Positions 47,997 through 57,977 of a stretch of 64,000 nt of DNA are shown here, one piece after another. How positions within the stretch are numbered: position 1 is the first letter of the stretch; each line of letters begins with the position of its first letter. The position numbers and the translations under genes were made by a program. Origin of the DNA: Bacteroidales bacterium (GTDB taxonomy: Bacteria; Bacteroidota; Bacteroidia; Bacteroidales; PXBB01); assembly GCA_028698995.1 (NCBI GenBank), contig JAQVVM010000007.1, positions 1 through 64,000 on the forward strand. Reading direction: 5' to 3'. The notes under the pieces were generated by a model. That model had not been told where the DNA came from, did not search any database, and worked only from the letters and a program-made list of their open reading frames with translations.

Positions 47997-48464
47997 TTAA
48001 ATCCTATTGTAACTGTCAAGCAATTCATCCAATAAAGAAAACTTCTCATAAACCATAAGGTCTTCACATGCTAAAGCCGCAAAAAAATTGTTTTTAATAT
48101 CGAAAACTAAAATATCTTCATCGCTTCTTCCAATCAGAAAATAATTGGGTGAATAGTCATTATAACCAATGTAATATTTATGAAAATTCAAGTTCTCTTC
48201 AAAAAGATTGGGTAAAGTATATCCCTCTTCAACCAGGGCTTTGGGAGATACAGAAAATATTTCAAGACCATTAAAAGCAAAGCCGTCATGCTGAAAATAA
48301 ACTTCCCAGAAATTATTTTCGGGCAAAGGCAATTTATTTAGTAAAAATTGTTTGATCATTATTTTTAAATCCTTATCTATGAGAGGATTAGATAGAGATT
48401 CAGGATATTCTTTATGAAGCTTCTTGATGAATTTCTGCATGGTTTTTTTTAGTAAAAATAACAA
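47997..48464 (-). CDS. SMI1/KNR4 (SUKH)-like protein
   Basis: LPENNFWEVYFQHDGFAFNGLEIFSV...YNDYSPNYFLIGRSDEDILVFDIKNNFFAALACEDLMVYEKFSLLDELLD; start may be internal MQKFIKK. Confidence 0.55.
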   Translation of the reverse strand: MLFLLKKTMQKFIKKLHKEYPESLSNPLIDKDLKIMIKQFLLNKLPLPENNFWEVYFQHDGFAFNGLEIFSVSPKALVEEGYTLPNLFEENLNFHKYYIGYNDYSPNYFLIGRSDEDILVFDIKNNFFAALACEDLMVYEKFSLLDELLDSYNRI

Positions 48465-48675
48465 ATTAAATCCAATTCAAAATGATTATATTCAAAAGTC
48501 AATTAATCATTAGGGGTTTTGTAAAACCAACATATATTTCCATGAGATTTATTTTTAAGGGATGTAAGTTAAAGTTTACGTTTTTACAAAAACGAACCAC
48601 TTCTGAAAATAAAACCTCTAATTACCTGTTTGAATAATGTTTTTCATGAATCATCAAAATTTTAAAAGGAGCACT

Positions 48676-48709
48676 TTGATAAATTATTATTAAAAAAACT
48701 TTAATTTTG
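48676..48709 (+). promoter_or_regulatory. Candidate promoter upstream of the giant T9SS protein
   Basis: TTG (48676-48678), 23-bp spacer, TAATTTTG (48702-48709); at the long end of the accepted spacing. Confidence 0.3.
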
Positions 48710-48822
48710 TTTATTATAATTTAAACCTCACTACTCAATTTGTTTCCATATCAATTCCTGGTACTTTTACAGTGTTTTGGTTTATATATAAATAAATTAA
48801 ATAACATGAGATAAATTTAAAC

Positions 48823-51800
48823 ATGAGAAATAAAATTGTTTTTTTAGTATTACTAACATGGGTATCATTTTTCAACTTTATACCTATTGATGCACAGAAT
48901 CCACAATCAAATACAAGTATTGGCAGCAGAAGAGACTGGCTTCAGATGATTCAAAATCCGGATGTAAATTTTTATGAAGTTCAGGATAATTTTAATAATT
49001 ACCGGCAGAACAGGACTGATTATAAAGGCAACGGATTCAAGGTTTTTAAACGCTGGGAATACATCAATCGTTTTAGGGTAATGGCAGATGGCAGACTACA
49101 AGCACCGGATTATGTCATGAAGGAATATTATAAATTTATGAACGAGCAGCCACAGAATAAATCCATTACGGGCAATTGGACATCTGTTGGTCCTAATATA
49201 TATCCGGTTAATGCCACAAATCAGCCTAACGGCATGGGCAGAATAAATGCCATAGCTTTTCATCCCACTGATGCAGGTACGATATATATAGGTGCACCTT
49301 CAGGTGGTTTATGGAAAACTATAAATGGAGGAACATCGTGGGTTTCTCTTTCTTCAAATCTACCCACATTAGGTGTTTCATCTATACTTATTCATCCATC
49401 AAATCCTGATATTATTTACATTGGTACAGGAGATCGTGATGCAGACGATGCTCCTGGCTTGGGTGTTTTCAAGAGTACGGATGGGGGTAATTCATGGGCA
49501 CCAATAAATAATAGTATGGGCTACGTAACAGTTGGTGCGATGGTCATGCACCCTTCTGACCCCAATATTATTCTTGCGGCTACCTCCACAGGTATTTACA
49601 AAACAATTAATGCAGGTCTTACGTGGGTCAGAAAATCCAGTAATACAGCATACTATAAAGACATAAAATTTAAACCAGACAATGCGTCAATAATATATGC
49701 AACAGCTCAGGGTAAATTTTACCGATCTTCAAACACAGGTGAAACTTGGGTACAGATAACATCAGGTATTCCTTCTACAGGAGCCCGTCAGGTAATTGGA
49801 GTTTCAGCTGATAATCCTGAATATGTTTATATTGCTCAAGTCAATTCAAGTCAATTATATTCCGGCCTTTATCGTTCCAGTGATGCAGGTTTGAATTTCG
49901 CACTCAGGTCATCAACACCCAGCCCCATTGGTTACCAATGTGATGGTACAGACTACTCTGTAAGTCAGGCATTTTATGACTTTTGTATTACCGTTGATCC
50001 TACAGATGCAGAACAAGTCTATATCGGGGCCATAAATATCTGGAAAAGTACTGATGGAGGCAGTACATTTTCTATTAATTCACATTGGCTCGGGAGCTCT
50101 TATGGCACTTCATGCGCAGCCTCAGTACATGCCGACCATCATTGTCTTGAATGGTCCCCACTTACCTCAAAACTATTTACAGGAAACGATGGCGGTATTC
50201 ATTGGACAGATAATGGTGGTTTAACATGGACAGAAATAACCAACAATCTAAATATTGCTCAGGTTTATAAAATTGGTCAAAGTGCGACAAATAACGCTCT
50301 GACAATAAATGGTTATCAAGACAATGGTACTTCAGTTCATAACGGTTCAACTTTTACAACAGTAATAGGAGGAGACGGTACAGAATGCGCTGTTGATTAT
50401 ACCAATGAGTCTATAAGGTATGGGAGTTATGTTTTTGGTGATATTTACCGTTCTACAGGAGGAAATTTCAATATCATTTCCTCAGGAGCTAATGGTATTA
50501 CAGAAAACACTGTTTATTTGAAACTTGGGGCTTGGGTAACACCCTATATACTTCACCGTACAAACCCTGATGTTATGTTTGCAGGCTTTGGCAGTGTATG
50601 GCGCACCAACAATGTAAAAGCGCCCAATCCTGCCTCTGTAACATGGTCGGCAATTTCAACCTCTGATGGGACATGTTATGTCATTGAGCAGTCTCCTGCC
50701 AATACAGATATTCTTTATGTGGTAAGGTCCGGCTCATTGAAACGAACAGATAATGCTAATGCAGCTGTAGGTTCAGTTACTTGGACATCCTGTAATTTGC
50801 CTGACGGCTTGACTCCAGTTGATATTAAGGCGCATCCTATTAATGAGAATATTGTATATGCCGTTGCAGGTTATTATATTTATAAATCAACAGATAAAGG
50901 CACAACATGGACAAATATTTCAGGTAATCTTCCTGCATTATTTATAAACTGCATGGCATATGATAAGAACGGTGATGAAGGCATTTATATTGGCAACCAG
51001 ACAGGTGTGTGGTATAAAGATGCCTCTATGCCAAACTGGGTTGTTTTTGGACAGAATTTACCACCAGTAGATATTCGTGAGCTTGAAATTTATTATGATG
51101 CTGGGAATCCCTCAAATAACAGAATTAAAGCAGCCACTTATGGTCGTGGTTTATGGGAAAGCGACCTCATTCAATATACTGTTACCGACCCTTCAAACAT
51201 TAATGCTTCGGCAGTAAGTACGAGCCAGATTGATCTAAGTTGGACAAAAAATACAAACAATGATAATGTCATGATAGCCTGGTCGCTTACTAACAATTTT
51301 GGAGTGCCTTCAGTGGGTTCAGCTTACTCACAAGGAAATACAATTCCGGGCGGTGGTACAGTTATTTACAATGGCAGTGGTACATCTTTCAACCATTCAA
51401 GTTTAAATGGAAATACCCAGTATTATTACAAAGTTTGGTCTGTCAATAGCTCAAATATCTATTCCTGTGGCACACAAGTTAATAGTTATACATTGTGTAA
51501 TCCATTAACATCATTGTCAGAGACCTTTGAGGGAAACGCTATGCCTAATTGCTGGTCGGTGATTGATAACCAGGGGAATGGTCAGATATGGAAGTTCGGT
51601 AGTTACAGCAATGGAACACTTCCAAATCTTACAAATACTTATGCCTATATTCACAGTGCAGACTATGGCAGCGGTAATGCTCAGAATACTGATTTAATAA
51701 GCCCTACACTTGACCTTACAACCTATTCGGCTGTTATATTGAAGTTTAACCAATATTATGCACATTATACGGGCACTTCTGCAAATGTCTATTACAGTAT

Positions 51801-54800
51801 TAATAACGGTGCATCATGGACATTGCTAAAGACTTACACTGCCAACACAACTAATTCAGAGAGTGTGGGATTAAATGTACCGGCAGCAGCAGGTCAGTCA
51901 CAGGTAAAATTCAGATGGAATTTTACCTCAACCAACTGGGGTTATTATTGGTCTATAGATGATGTAAAAGTAGAGGGATGTTCACCCGGGCTATGGACAG
52001 GTGCTTTTAGTACCGCATGGAATTCTGCATCTAATTGGTGTGGTTTAAGTGTCCCCACTTCTACTACTGATGTCTTTATCCCTGAGGGTGTTTTATACAT
52101 GCCTCTTGTTAGCGGCACTTCAGGAAATAACTGCCGAGATATTTCAATCAGCAGCGGAGCTACACTAAGTATGCATCCTACCAATGCCAGCACCCTAAAT
52201 GTAGCGGGCAACTGGACTAACAATGGTACTTTTAACTGTGGTAGCAGCACTATCAATTTTAATGGCACCACAGAGCTGCAAACCATTGCAGGTACATCAA
52301 CAACTGATTTTTTCAAACTTACAGTTGCTAAAGGTGCTCAAAACCGAGTACTTGAGGCATTGTCTGTTATAGGGCTAACTTATGCGACTAATCCCTTAAC
52401 ACTGACAAGCGGGACTTTCAAGTTGTCAAGTGCATCAACTATTACGCCTTTTACATCTGGTCCAACTATTCCTGCACTTGGAGGTTTTTGGAATAATGGA
52501 GGAACCATCAATGCAGGAGGTTTTTCTTGGACTGTTACAGGTCTTTTCAGAAACTCTGATGGCATCATAAACATTGGAAATGCTACTGGTAACTCTCTGA
52601 CTTACAATACAGGATCAGTTATTCAGATTGAAGGAGGCACTGTGAATATTGCAGGCAGACTTAGTGGTACAACGAGTACTACATATAATCAAACCGGAGG
52701 TACACTTAATGTTTGCACCATAGGTTCTACGTCAACAAGTCTTGCCCCTTTTAAACTTACAACAGGGTCCAGTTTTACTATGAGTGGCGGAACAATTGTG
52801 ATACACAGATTATCTAGTAATAATACTGCTGATTATGAAAATCTGGCTAATACTTCAAATGTAACAGGAGGAACACTTCAAATAGGAAATGCTTCCACCA
52901 CAGGCACTCCCCTAATAAGAATCAGTAGCACTGCACCGATTTACAATTTCATTATCAACACAGATGGTGGTTTACCTTCTGCCTATATTATATCAAACCT
53001 GACTGTTAAAAATAATATTACTGTTTCTGGAGGGGGGTTCTCAGTTTCTGCAACAAATTTGACAGTAAATATAGGTGGCGACTGGAATTATAGCGGAGGA
53101 GCCCCTGTTATTGGCGGAACAATCAATTTTAATGGAAATACAAAACAAAATATCATAGGAAATTCAATTACAAATTTTTATAATTTGACAATCAACAACA
53201 GTCATGGCATTGAACTAAGTGGTTCAGTAGATGCCAGTGTAAGAAATCTTCTCACTTTGACATCCGGTGTTTTAAAAACCAATTCCAACAAATTGTATTT
53301 CACTCTTGCAACGGGAAACGTGTCACGAGCATTTGGTCATATATGTGGCAGACTACAAAAAAAAGTTCCAACTGGCACTAATGTATCAAAAACATTCGAA
53401 GTAGGGGGCGTAAATTCAACAGATTATTCCCCAGTGTTATTAACCTTTGCACAGGTTAACACAGAAGGTAGTATGATTGCATCAAGCGTTTCAGAAGATC
53501 ATCCTGATATTTCTTCTTCCAAATTATTTTCCGGATTAAGTGCCAATAGGTATTGGTCATTAGAAAACCTTAATGATGCGACTGTTTATACAACATACAA
53601 TGCTACTTTTAATTACCTGTCGGAAGATCTTGATAATTATGTTAACACGAGCAATTTTATCTGTGGGAAAAAGTCTGCAACATGGACATATCCGACTGTT
53701 GGAAATAAAACTTCTACAAGTTTGCAAATCACTGGAGAAAATGGGTTTGGAGATTTCCAGATTGCAGAAACATCCAAAGAAAGTATTCAGGCAGGTGGTA
53801 ACTGGACTGATCCAGCAACATGGAATCCAACTGGAGTACCGGGTACTAATGAAAATGTCTCAATAACACCCCCAGGCACCGTTTATGCAGATGCAGGATA
53901 TACAGCATGTAAGGCGCTTCAAATTAAGTCTGGAGCTACCCTGATGGTAAATGCAGGAAACAGATTTACAATCAATGAGACTTTAATAAATAATTCAGGA
54001 AATAATGGCCTTGTACTGGCTTCAAATTCTACAGGAACAGCCTCATTATTACATAATTCAGATAATATAAATGGTACTGTTCAAAAATACTTGCACGACA
54101 GTACTACTTATGGATGGTATGTGTCTTCTCCAGTTCAAAATGCTCCATTGTCCTGTTTCAACGGTGCAGAAGCTGTTTTTCAGTTTAATTCAGTAAATTC
54201 ATCATGGAACATTGTTACTGATGATACACTGAGTCCACTTACGGGATACGTTACAAAATTTGGCAGCGGGAATGAGCAGAATCATCAAACAGTTTCTTTT
54301 CAGGGTCTTCTCAACAACGGAAATATGACTGCTGATAACCTCATCAGAACAGGCTACCTTTACGGTAATTTTGGATGGCAACTGATTGGGAATCCGTATC
54401 CCTGTGCTATAGATTGGGATTTAATTGTTGGAGGTGACAACCAGAATTTTTTAAACACCTATAATATAAACCCTGTAATTTATGTCAGGAAATCCAATGG
54501 CAGTGTTGCGGCCTATGTTGCTAACATGGGAATTGGAACTAATGGAGGTTCAAGATATATTGCACCCATGCAGGCTTTTTGGGTTCAGGTTTTTGGAGAT
54601 CAGAGCCATCCGACAGGAAACGGGTTTATTGAATTTTCAAACAATGTACGATTACATCATCCTTTAGGTTTACTAAAATCAGCTTCTTATGATGGGTTTA
54701 AATTAAAAATTGAAAGTGGGTCTTTTTCAGATGAATTGATGATACGCTTTAACTCAAACGCAACAGAAAATTTTGATGCCACACACGATGCAGTTAAAAT

Positions 54801-55359
54801 ATATTCATTAAACAATAATATACCTCAAATTTATTCTCTCTCTGAAGACCAGATGGAACTTGCTGTTAACTCTTATCCAAAGCTCATCAATAACAGGACA
54901 GTACACCTTGGCTTTTCAACTGAAACAAACAGTATCTTTACTATTTCTGCTGATAATTTTGATGCTTTAAATCCAAACACAACTGTTCTTATTGAGGATC
55001 TTTATTCCAATCAAATAACTGACTTAAAAACAAACGGCTATACCTTCAGCAGTGATAAAGAAATCACAAATACACGCTTTTTATTGCACTTTAATGTAAC
55101 ACAAACAGATAATGACTTTAATGAAAATACCACTGAATCCACTAATATTTATGCTTTTGATAATACAATTTATATCAGCAATAATACAGATGATATTGTA
55201 TTGGTAAAAATCTACAATATTTTGGGTGAGCATTTATTTTCTCAAGAAATATTAAGTGAATCAATAAGCAGAATAGAAACACAGTTATCTCAGGGTCTTT
55301 ATATTGTGAAAACAGGTAGTAATGATGAAATGCATACTAAAATTTTATTTATCAGATAA
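48823..55359 (+). CDS. Giant (2178 aa) modular surface protein: BNR/sortilin-like propeller, Fn3, cleaved-adhesin/MAM-like, beta-helix-like repeats, T9SS sorting domain
   Basis: GGLWKTINGGTSWVSLS, GVFKSTDGGNSWAPI, GIYKTINAGLTWVRK; Fn3 DPSNINASAVSTSQIDLSWTKN; TFEGNAMPNCWSVIDNQGNGQIW...WSIDDVKVEG; LNVAGNWTNNGTFNCGSSTINFNGTTELQTI; C-term VKIYNILGEHLFSQE...QGLYIVKTGSNDEMHTKILFI. Confidence 0.88.
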   Translation: MRNKIVFLVLLTWVSFFNFIPIDAQNPQSNTSIGSRRDWLQMIQNPDVNFYEVQDNFNNYRQNRTDYKGNGFKVFKRWEYINRFRVMADGRLQAPDYVMKEYYKFMNEQPQNKSITGNWTSVGPNIYPVNATNQPNGMGRINAIAFHPTDAGTIYIGAPSGGLWKTINGGTSWVSLSSNLPTLGVSSILIHPSNPDIIYIGTGDRDADDAPGLGVFKSTDGGNSWAPINNSMGYVTVGAMVMHPSDPNIILAATSTGIYKTINAGLTWVRKSSNTAYYKDIKFKPDNASIIYATAQGKFYRSSNTGETWVQITSGIPSTGARQVIGVSADNPEYVYIAQVNSSQLYSGLYRSSDAGLNFALRSSTPSPIGYQCDGTDYSVSQAFYDFCITVDPTDAEQVYIGAINIWKSTDGGSTFSINSHWLGSSYGTSCAASVHADHHCLEWSPLTSKLFTGNDGGIHWTDNGGLTWTEITNNLNIAQVYKIGQSATNNALTINGYQDNGTSVHNGSTFTTVIGGDGTECAVDYTNESIRYGSYVFGDIYRSTGGNFNIISSGANGITENTVYLKLGAWVTPYILHRTNPDVMFAGFGSVWRTNNVKAPNPASVTWSAISTSDGTCYVIEQSPANTDILYVVRSGSLKRTDNANAAVGSVTWTSCNLPDGLTPVDIKAHPINENIVYAVAGYYIYKSTDKGTTWTNISGNLPALFINCMAYDKNGDEGIYIGNQTGVWYKDASMPNWVVFGQNLPPVDIRELEIYYDAGNPSNNRIKAATYGRGLWESDLIQYTVTDPSNINASAVSTSQIDLSWTKNTNNDNVMIAWSLTNNFGVPSVGSAYSQGNTIPGGGTVIYNGSGTSFNHSSLNGNTQYYYKVWSVNSSNIYSCGTQVNSYTLCNPLTSLSETFEGNAMPNCWSVIDNQGNGQIWKFGSYSNGTLPNLTNTYAYIHSADYGSGNAQNTDLISPTLDLTTYSAVILKFNQYYAHYTGTSANVYYSINNGASWTLLKTYTANTTNSESVGLNVPAAAGQSQVKFRWNFTSTNWGYYWSIDDVKVEGCSPGLWTGAFSTAWNSASNWCGLSVPTSTTDVFIPEGVLYMPLVSGTSGNNCRDISISSGATLSMHPTNASTLNVAGNWTNNGTFNCGSSTINFNGTTELQTIAGTSTTDFFKLTVAKGAQNRVLEALSVIGLTYATNPLTLTSGTFKLSSASTITPFTSGPTIPALGGFWNNGGTINAGGFSWTVTGLFRNSDGIINIGNATGNSLTYNTGSVIQIEGGTVNIAGRLSGTTSTTYNQTGGTLNVCTIGSTSTSLAPFKLTTGSSFTMSGGTIVIHRLSSNNTADYENLANTSNVTGGTLQIGNASTTGTPLIRISSTAPIYNFIINTDGGLPSAYIISNLTVKNNITVSGGGFSVSATNLTVNIGGDWNYSGGAPVIGGTINFNGNTKQNIIGNSITNFYNLTINNSHGIELSGSVDASVRNLLTLTSGVLKTNSNKLYFTLATGNVSRAFGHICGRLQKKVPTGTNVSKTFEVGGVNSTDYSPVLLTFAQVNTEGSMIASSVSEDHPDISSSKLFSGLSANRYWSLENLNDATVYTTYNATFNYLSEDLDNYVNTSNFICGKKSATWTYPTVGNKTSTSLQITGENGFGDFQIAETSKESIQAGGNWTDPATWNPTGVPGTNENVSITPPGTVYADAGYTACKALQIKSGATLMVNAGNRFTINETLINNSGNNGLVLASNSTGTASLLHNSDNINGTVQKYLHDSTTYGWYVSSPVQNAPLSCFNGAEAVFQFNSVNSSWNIVTDDTLSPLTGYVTKFGSGNEQNHQTVSFQGLLNNGNMTADNLIRTGYLYGNFGWQLIGNPYPCAIDWDLIVGGDNQNFLNTYNINPVIYVRKSNGSVAAYVANMGIGTNGGSRYIAPMQAFWVQVFGDQSHPTGNGFIEFSNNVRLHHPLGLLKSASYDGFKLKIESGSFSDELMIRFNSNATENFDATHDAVKIYSLNNNIPQIYSLSEDQMELAVNSYPKLINNRTVHLGFSTETNSIFTISADNFDALNPNTTVLIEDLYSNQITDLKTNGYTFSSDKEITNTRFLLHFNVTQTDNDFNENTTESTNIYAFDNTIYISNNTDDIVLVKIYNILGEHLFSQEILSESISRIETQLSQGLYIVKTGSNDEMHTKILFIR

Positions 55360-55539
55360 CTCATTAACTTTTCTGTCTCTCTCCAAAGGATAATAAATTT
55401 GCAATAGGGCAATTTTTAACGTGAAAGATAGACCTTATATATCTGATAATCAACCATAAACGATATAATATTATATCTTAAGAGTAATAAAAACAAATAA
55501 ACAATGGTGTATAAAACCTTTTGTAGAACGAAACTGGTT

Positions 55540-56067
55540 TTATATTTTACCTGTAACGATATTTCGTTTAGGTTTGTAAAACAAATATTGGGTGATAACA
55601 ATGAGTAATAAGGTAAAAATGGAACTGATGAGGACTCTTCCAATTGTTATAAAAAACTCATTGAAATGAAAAGCCTCAATTAAAAACAGTAATGTATGAT
55701 GTGCAACTGTTAAAATTGAAGCATAGGTTAAAAACCAATTAAGTCCCAAATCCTGAATAACGGGTTGAATTCCTTGTTCATACTCTCTTTTTGAAGAAAC
55801 AGAAGCAATAACAAATGGTCTTATAAAAGCCATAAACAGACTTGCTGAAGCATGCATCCCTGGTGTTTGCACAAAAAAATCAACTGTCAGACCAAGAAGA
55901 AAACCTAAAATGAGCAACAACCATTTTGGTGTTTCAAAAGGAAGCAAAATAATAAAAAGAATATACAGATAAGGGTTAATGTAGCCACTGAATTGTACCT
56001 TGTTTAAAATAAAGACCTGCAAAGCAATTAGAATAATGAATCTAATAATGTGTCTAATAATAATCAT
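55540..56067 (-). CDS. mreD: Rod shape-determining protein MreD-like
   Basis: Hydrophobic protein; LNKVQFSGYINPYLYILFIILLPFETPKWLLLILGFLLGLTVDFFVQTPGMHASASLFMAFIRPFV; follows mreC with 1-nt overlap. Confidence 0.85.
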   Translation of the reverse strand: MIIIRHIIRFIILIALQVFILNKVQFSGYINPYLYILFIILLPFETPKWLLLILGFLLGLTVDFFVQTPGMHASASLFMAFIRPFVIASVSSKREYEQGIQPVIQDLGLNWFLTYASILTVAHHTLLFLIEAFHFNEFFITIGRVLISSIFTLLLIVITQYLFYKPKRNIVTGKI

Positions 56068-56900
56068 TAATTTTGATTTTGATTTTGATTTTCGAGTAAA
56101 AGTTTTTCTGTTTTCATCAGATTATCAACTACATAAACATAGGAAAGCTTATTAAAATCAACAGATAATTCAACATCAATATTATAGAAAGATTCAGAAG
56201 GGTCATAAGAAAATTCTTTAACACATCCAACCATAACTCCCTCCGGAAAAATTGAAGAGTACCCACTGGTTATAATAGTATCACCCAAATTAAATACCAC
56301 ATGTAGGGGAATGTCTTCCAGTTTAGCAGTTCTGTAATTAGTACCTTTCCATGACAAGGAACCCATATGGTTATTGTTTTTGAATTTGGTTGAAATTTTT
56401 GTATCGATGTTTAACACAGAAATAGCGACAGCAAAATTAGGAGAGACATCAGTAATAATGCCTACAACACCATCTGAATCAATAACGCCCATATCTTTTC
56501 TGATACCTGACCGACTGCCTTTATTCAATGTAATATAGTTTTTTCTGCGATTTACTGAATTATTTATGACTTTGGCGTCTATGTATCTGAAACTGTGTTT
56601 ATATACAGTATCATTAATAATAAATGACTTAACTCCGTAGATATTATAAGCTTCAAGTGTCTTAGAACGAAGGAGGGCATTTTCCTCTGCTAGTTTTTTG
56701 TTTACATCAGCCAAGGAGAAGTAAGCATATACATTATCCACTTTTTGGATAATATTTCTAAAAAAATCGTTTGTACTGTTAAGAAATGCTGCTTTTTGGA
56801 AGCGGTTATTATTGATAATAAGCACAAAACAAAAAATCTGCAAGGCTAAAAAAAGGAAGAAGAAGTAGTTTTTCCAAATAAATAAAAAAATGTTTCGCAT
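56067..56900 (-). CDS. mreC: Rod shape-determining protein MreC
   Basis: N-terminal TM, coiled coil; DAKVINNSVNRRKNYITLNKGSRSGIRKDMGVIDSDGVVGIITDVSPNFAVAISVLN. Confidence 0.93.
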   Translation of the reverse strand: MRNIFLFIWKNYFFFLFLALQIFCFVLIINNNRFQKAAFLNSTNDFFRNIIQKVDNVYAYFSLADVNKKLAEENALLRSKTLEAYNIYGVKSFIINDTVYKHSFRYIDAKVINNSVNRRKNYITLNKGSRSGIRKDMGVIDSDGVVGIITDVSPNFAVAISVLNIDTKISTKFKNNNHMGSLSWKGTNYRTAKLEDIPLHVVFNLGDTIITSGYSSIFPEGVMVGCVKEFSYDPSESFYNIDVELSVDFNKLSYVYVVDNLMKTEKLLLENQNQNQN

Positions 56901-56940
56901 GATATAGCTTCAACTCCAATTATTAAAATACTTTAATAAT

Positions 56941-57963
56941 TTATTTGATAAGGAAAGTAAACTTATCAAAATTTTTAAGAGCGATACCAGTACCTCTAGC
57001 AACAGCTCTTAAGGGGTCTTCAGCTATATGAACAGGCAATTTGGTTTTAATTGAAATTCTTTTATCCAGTCCTCTCAAAAGAGAGCCACCACCAGCGAGA
57101 TAAATTCCTGTTCGGTAAATATCAGCAGCAAGTTCCGGGGGTGTAAGTTCGAGTGCGTTCAAAACAGCAGTTTCAATTTTTGTAATTGACTTATCCAAAG
57201 CATGAGCAATTTCTGCATAATTGACTGTAATTTCTTTAGGAATACCAGTCAGCATATCACGTCCATGGACCGCATAATCATCAGGAGGATTATCAATTTC
57301 AGTCATAGCTGCACCAACCTCAATTTTAATTTTTTCGGCAGTCCTTTCACCGATGTGAATATTGTGTTGTTTGCGCATATATTCTTCAATATCTGCATTA
57401 AAATCATCACCGGCGATGCGGATTGATTTATTGCAAACAATACCTCCAAGTGCAATTACAGCAACTTCAGTTGTACCACCTCCAATATCAATAATCATAT
57501 TACCTGTCGGTTCAAGCACATCAATACCAATGCCTATAGCAGCGGCCATAGGTTCGTGAATCAAACGTACTTCCTTTGCTCCAGATTGTTCAGCAGAATC
57601 TCTTACAGCCCGTTCTTCTACTTCGGTGATACCAGAGGGAATACAAATAACCATTTTTAGAGAGGGAGGAAATAATGATTTTTTTGGAGTAATCATTTTA
57701 ATCATTTCTCTAATCATGTGTTCTGCAGCATGAAAATCAGCAATAACACCATCGCGTAAAGGCCTGATAGTTTTAATGTTTTCGTGTGTTTTACCATGCA
57801 TAAGCATGGCTTTTTTACCTACTGCAATAATTTTTTGAGTTGCTCGGTCAATGGCCACAATAGAGGGCTCATCAACAACTACTTTATCATTGTGAATAAT
57901 GACTGTATTGGCTGTTCCTAAGTCAATTGCAATTTCACGTGTTAAAAAAGAAAAAAGTCCCAT
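56941..57963 (-). CDS. mreB: Rod shape-determining protein MreB
   Basis: MGLFSFLTREIAIDLGTANTVIIHNDKVVVDEPSIVAID...MIDIGGGTTEVAVIALGGIV...GIYLAGGGSLLRGLDKRI. Confidence 0.98.
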   Translation of the reverse strand: MGLFSFLTREIAIDLGTANTVIIHNDKVVVDEPSIVAIDRATQKIIAVGKKAMLMHGKTHENIKTIRPLRDGVIADFHAAEHMIREMIKMITPKKSLFPPSLKMVICIPSGITEVEERAVRDSAEQSGAKEVRLIHEPMAAAIGIGIDVLEPTGNMIIDIGGGTTEVAVIALGGIVCNKSIRIAGDDFNADIEEYMRKQHNIHIGERTAEKIKIEVGAAMTEIDNPPDDYAVHGRDMLTGIPKEITVNYAEIAHALDKSITKIETAVLNALELTPPELAADIYRTGIYLAGGGSLLRGLDKRISIKTKLPVHIAEDPLRAVARGTGIALKNFDKFTFLIK

Positions 57964-57977
57964 TGGGTATATATTGT

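Noticed and set aside
51945-52316. 123-aa minus-strand ORF within the giant T9SS gene
   Set aside because: Repeat-rich antisense shadow; not credible.
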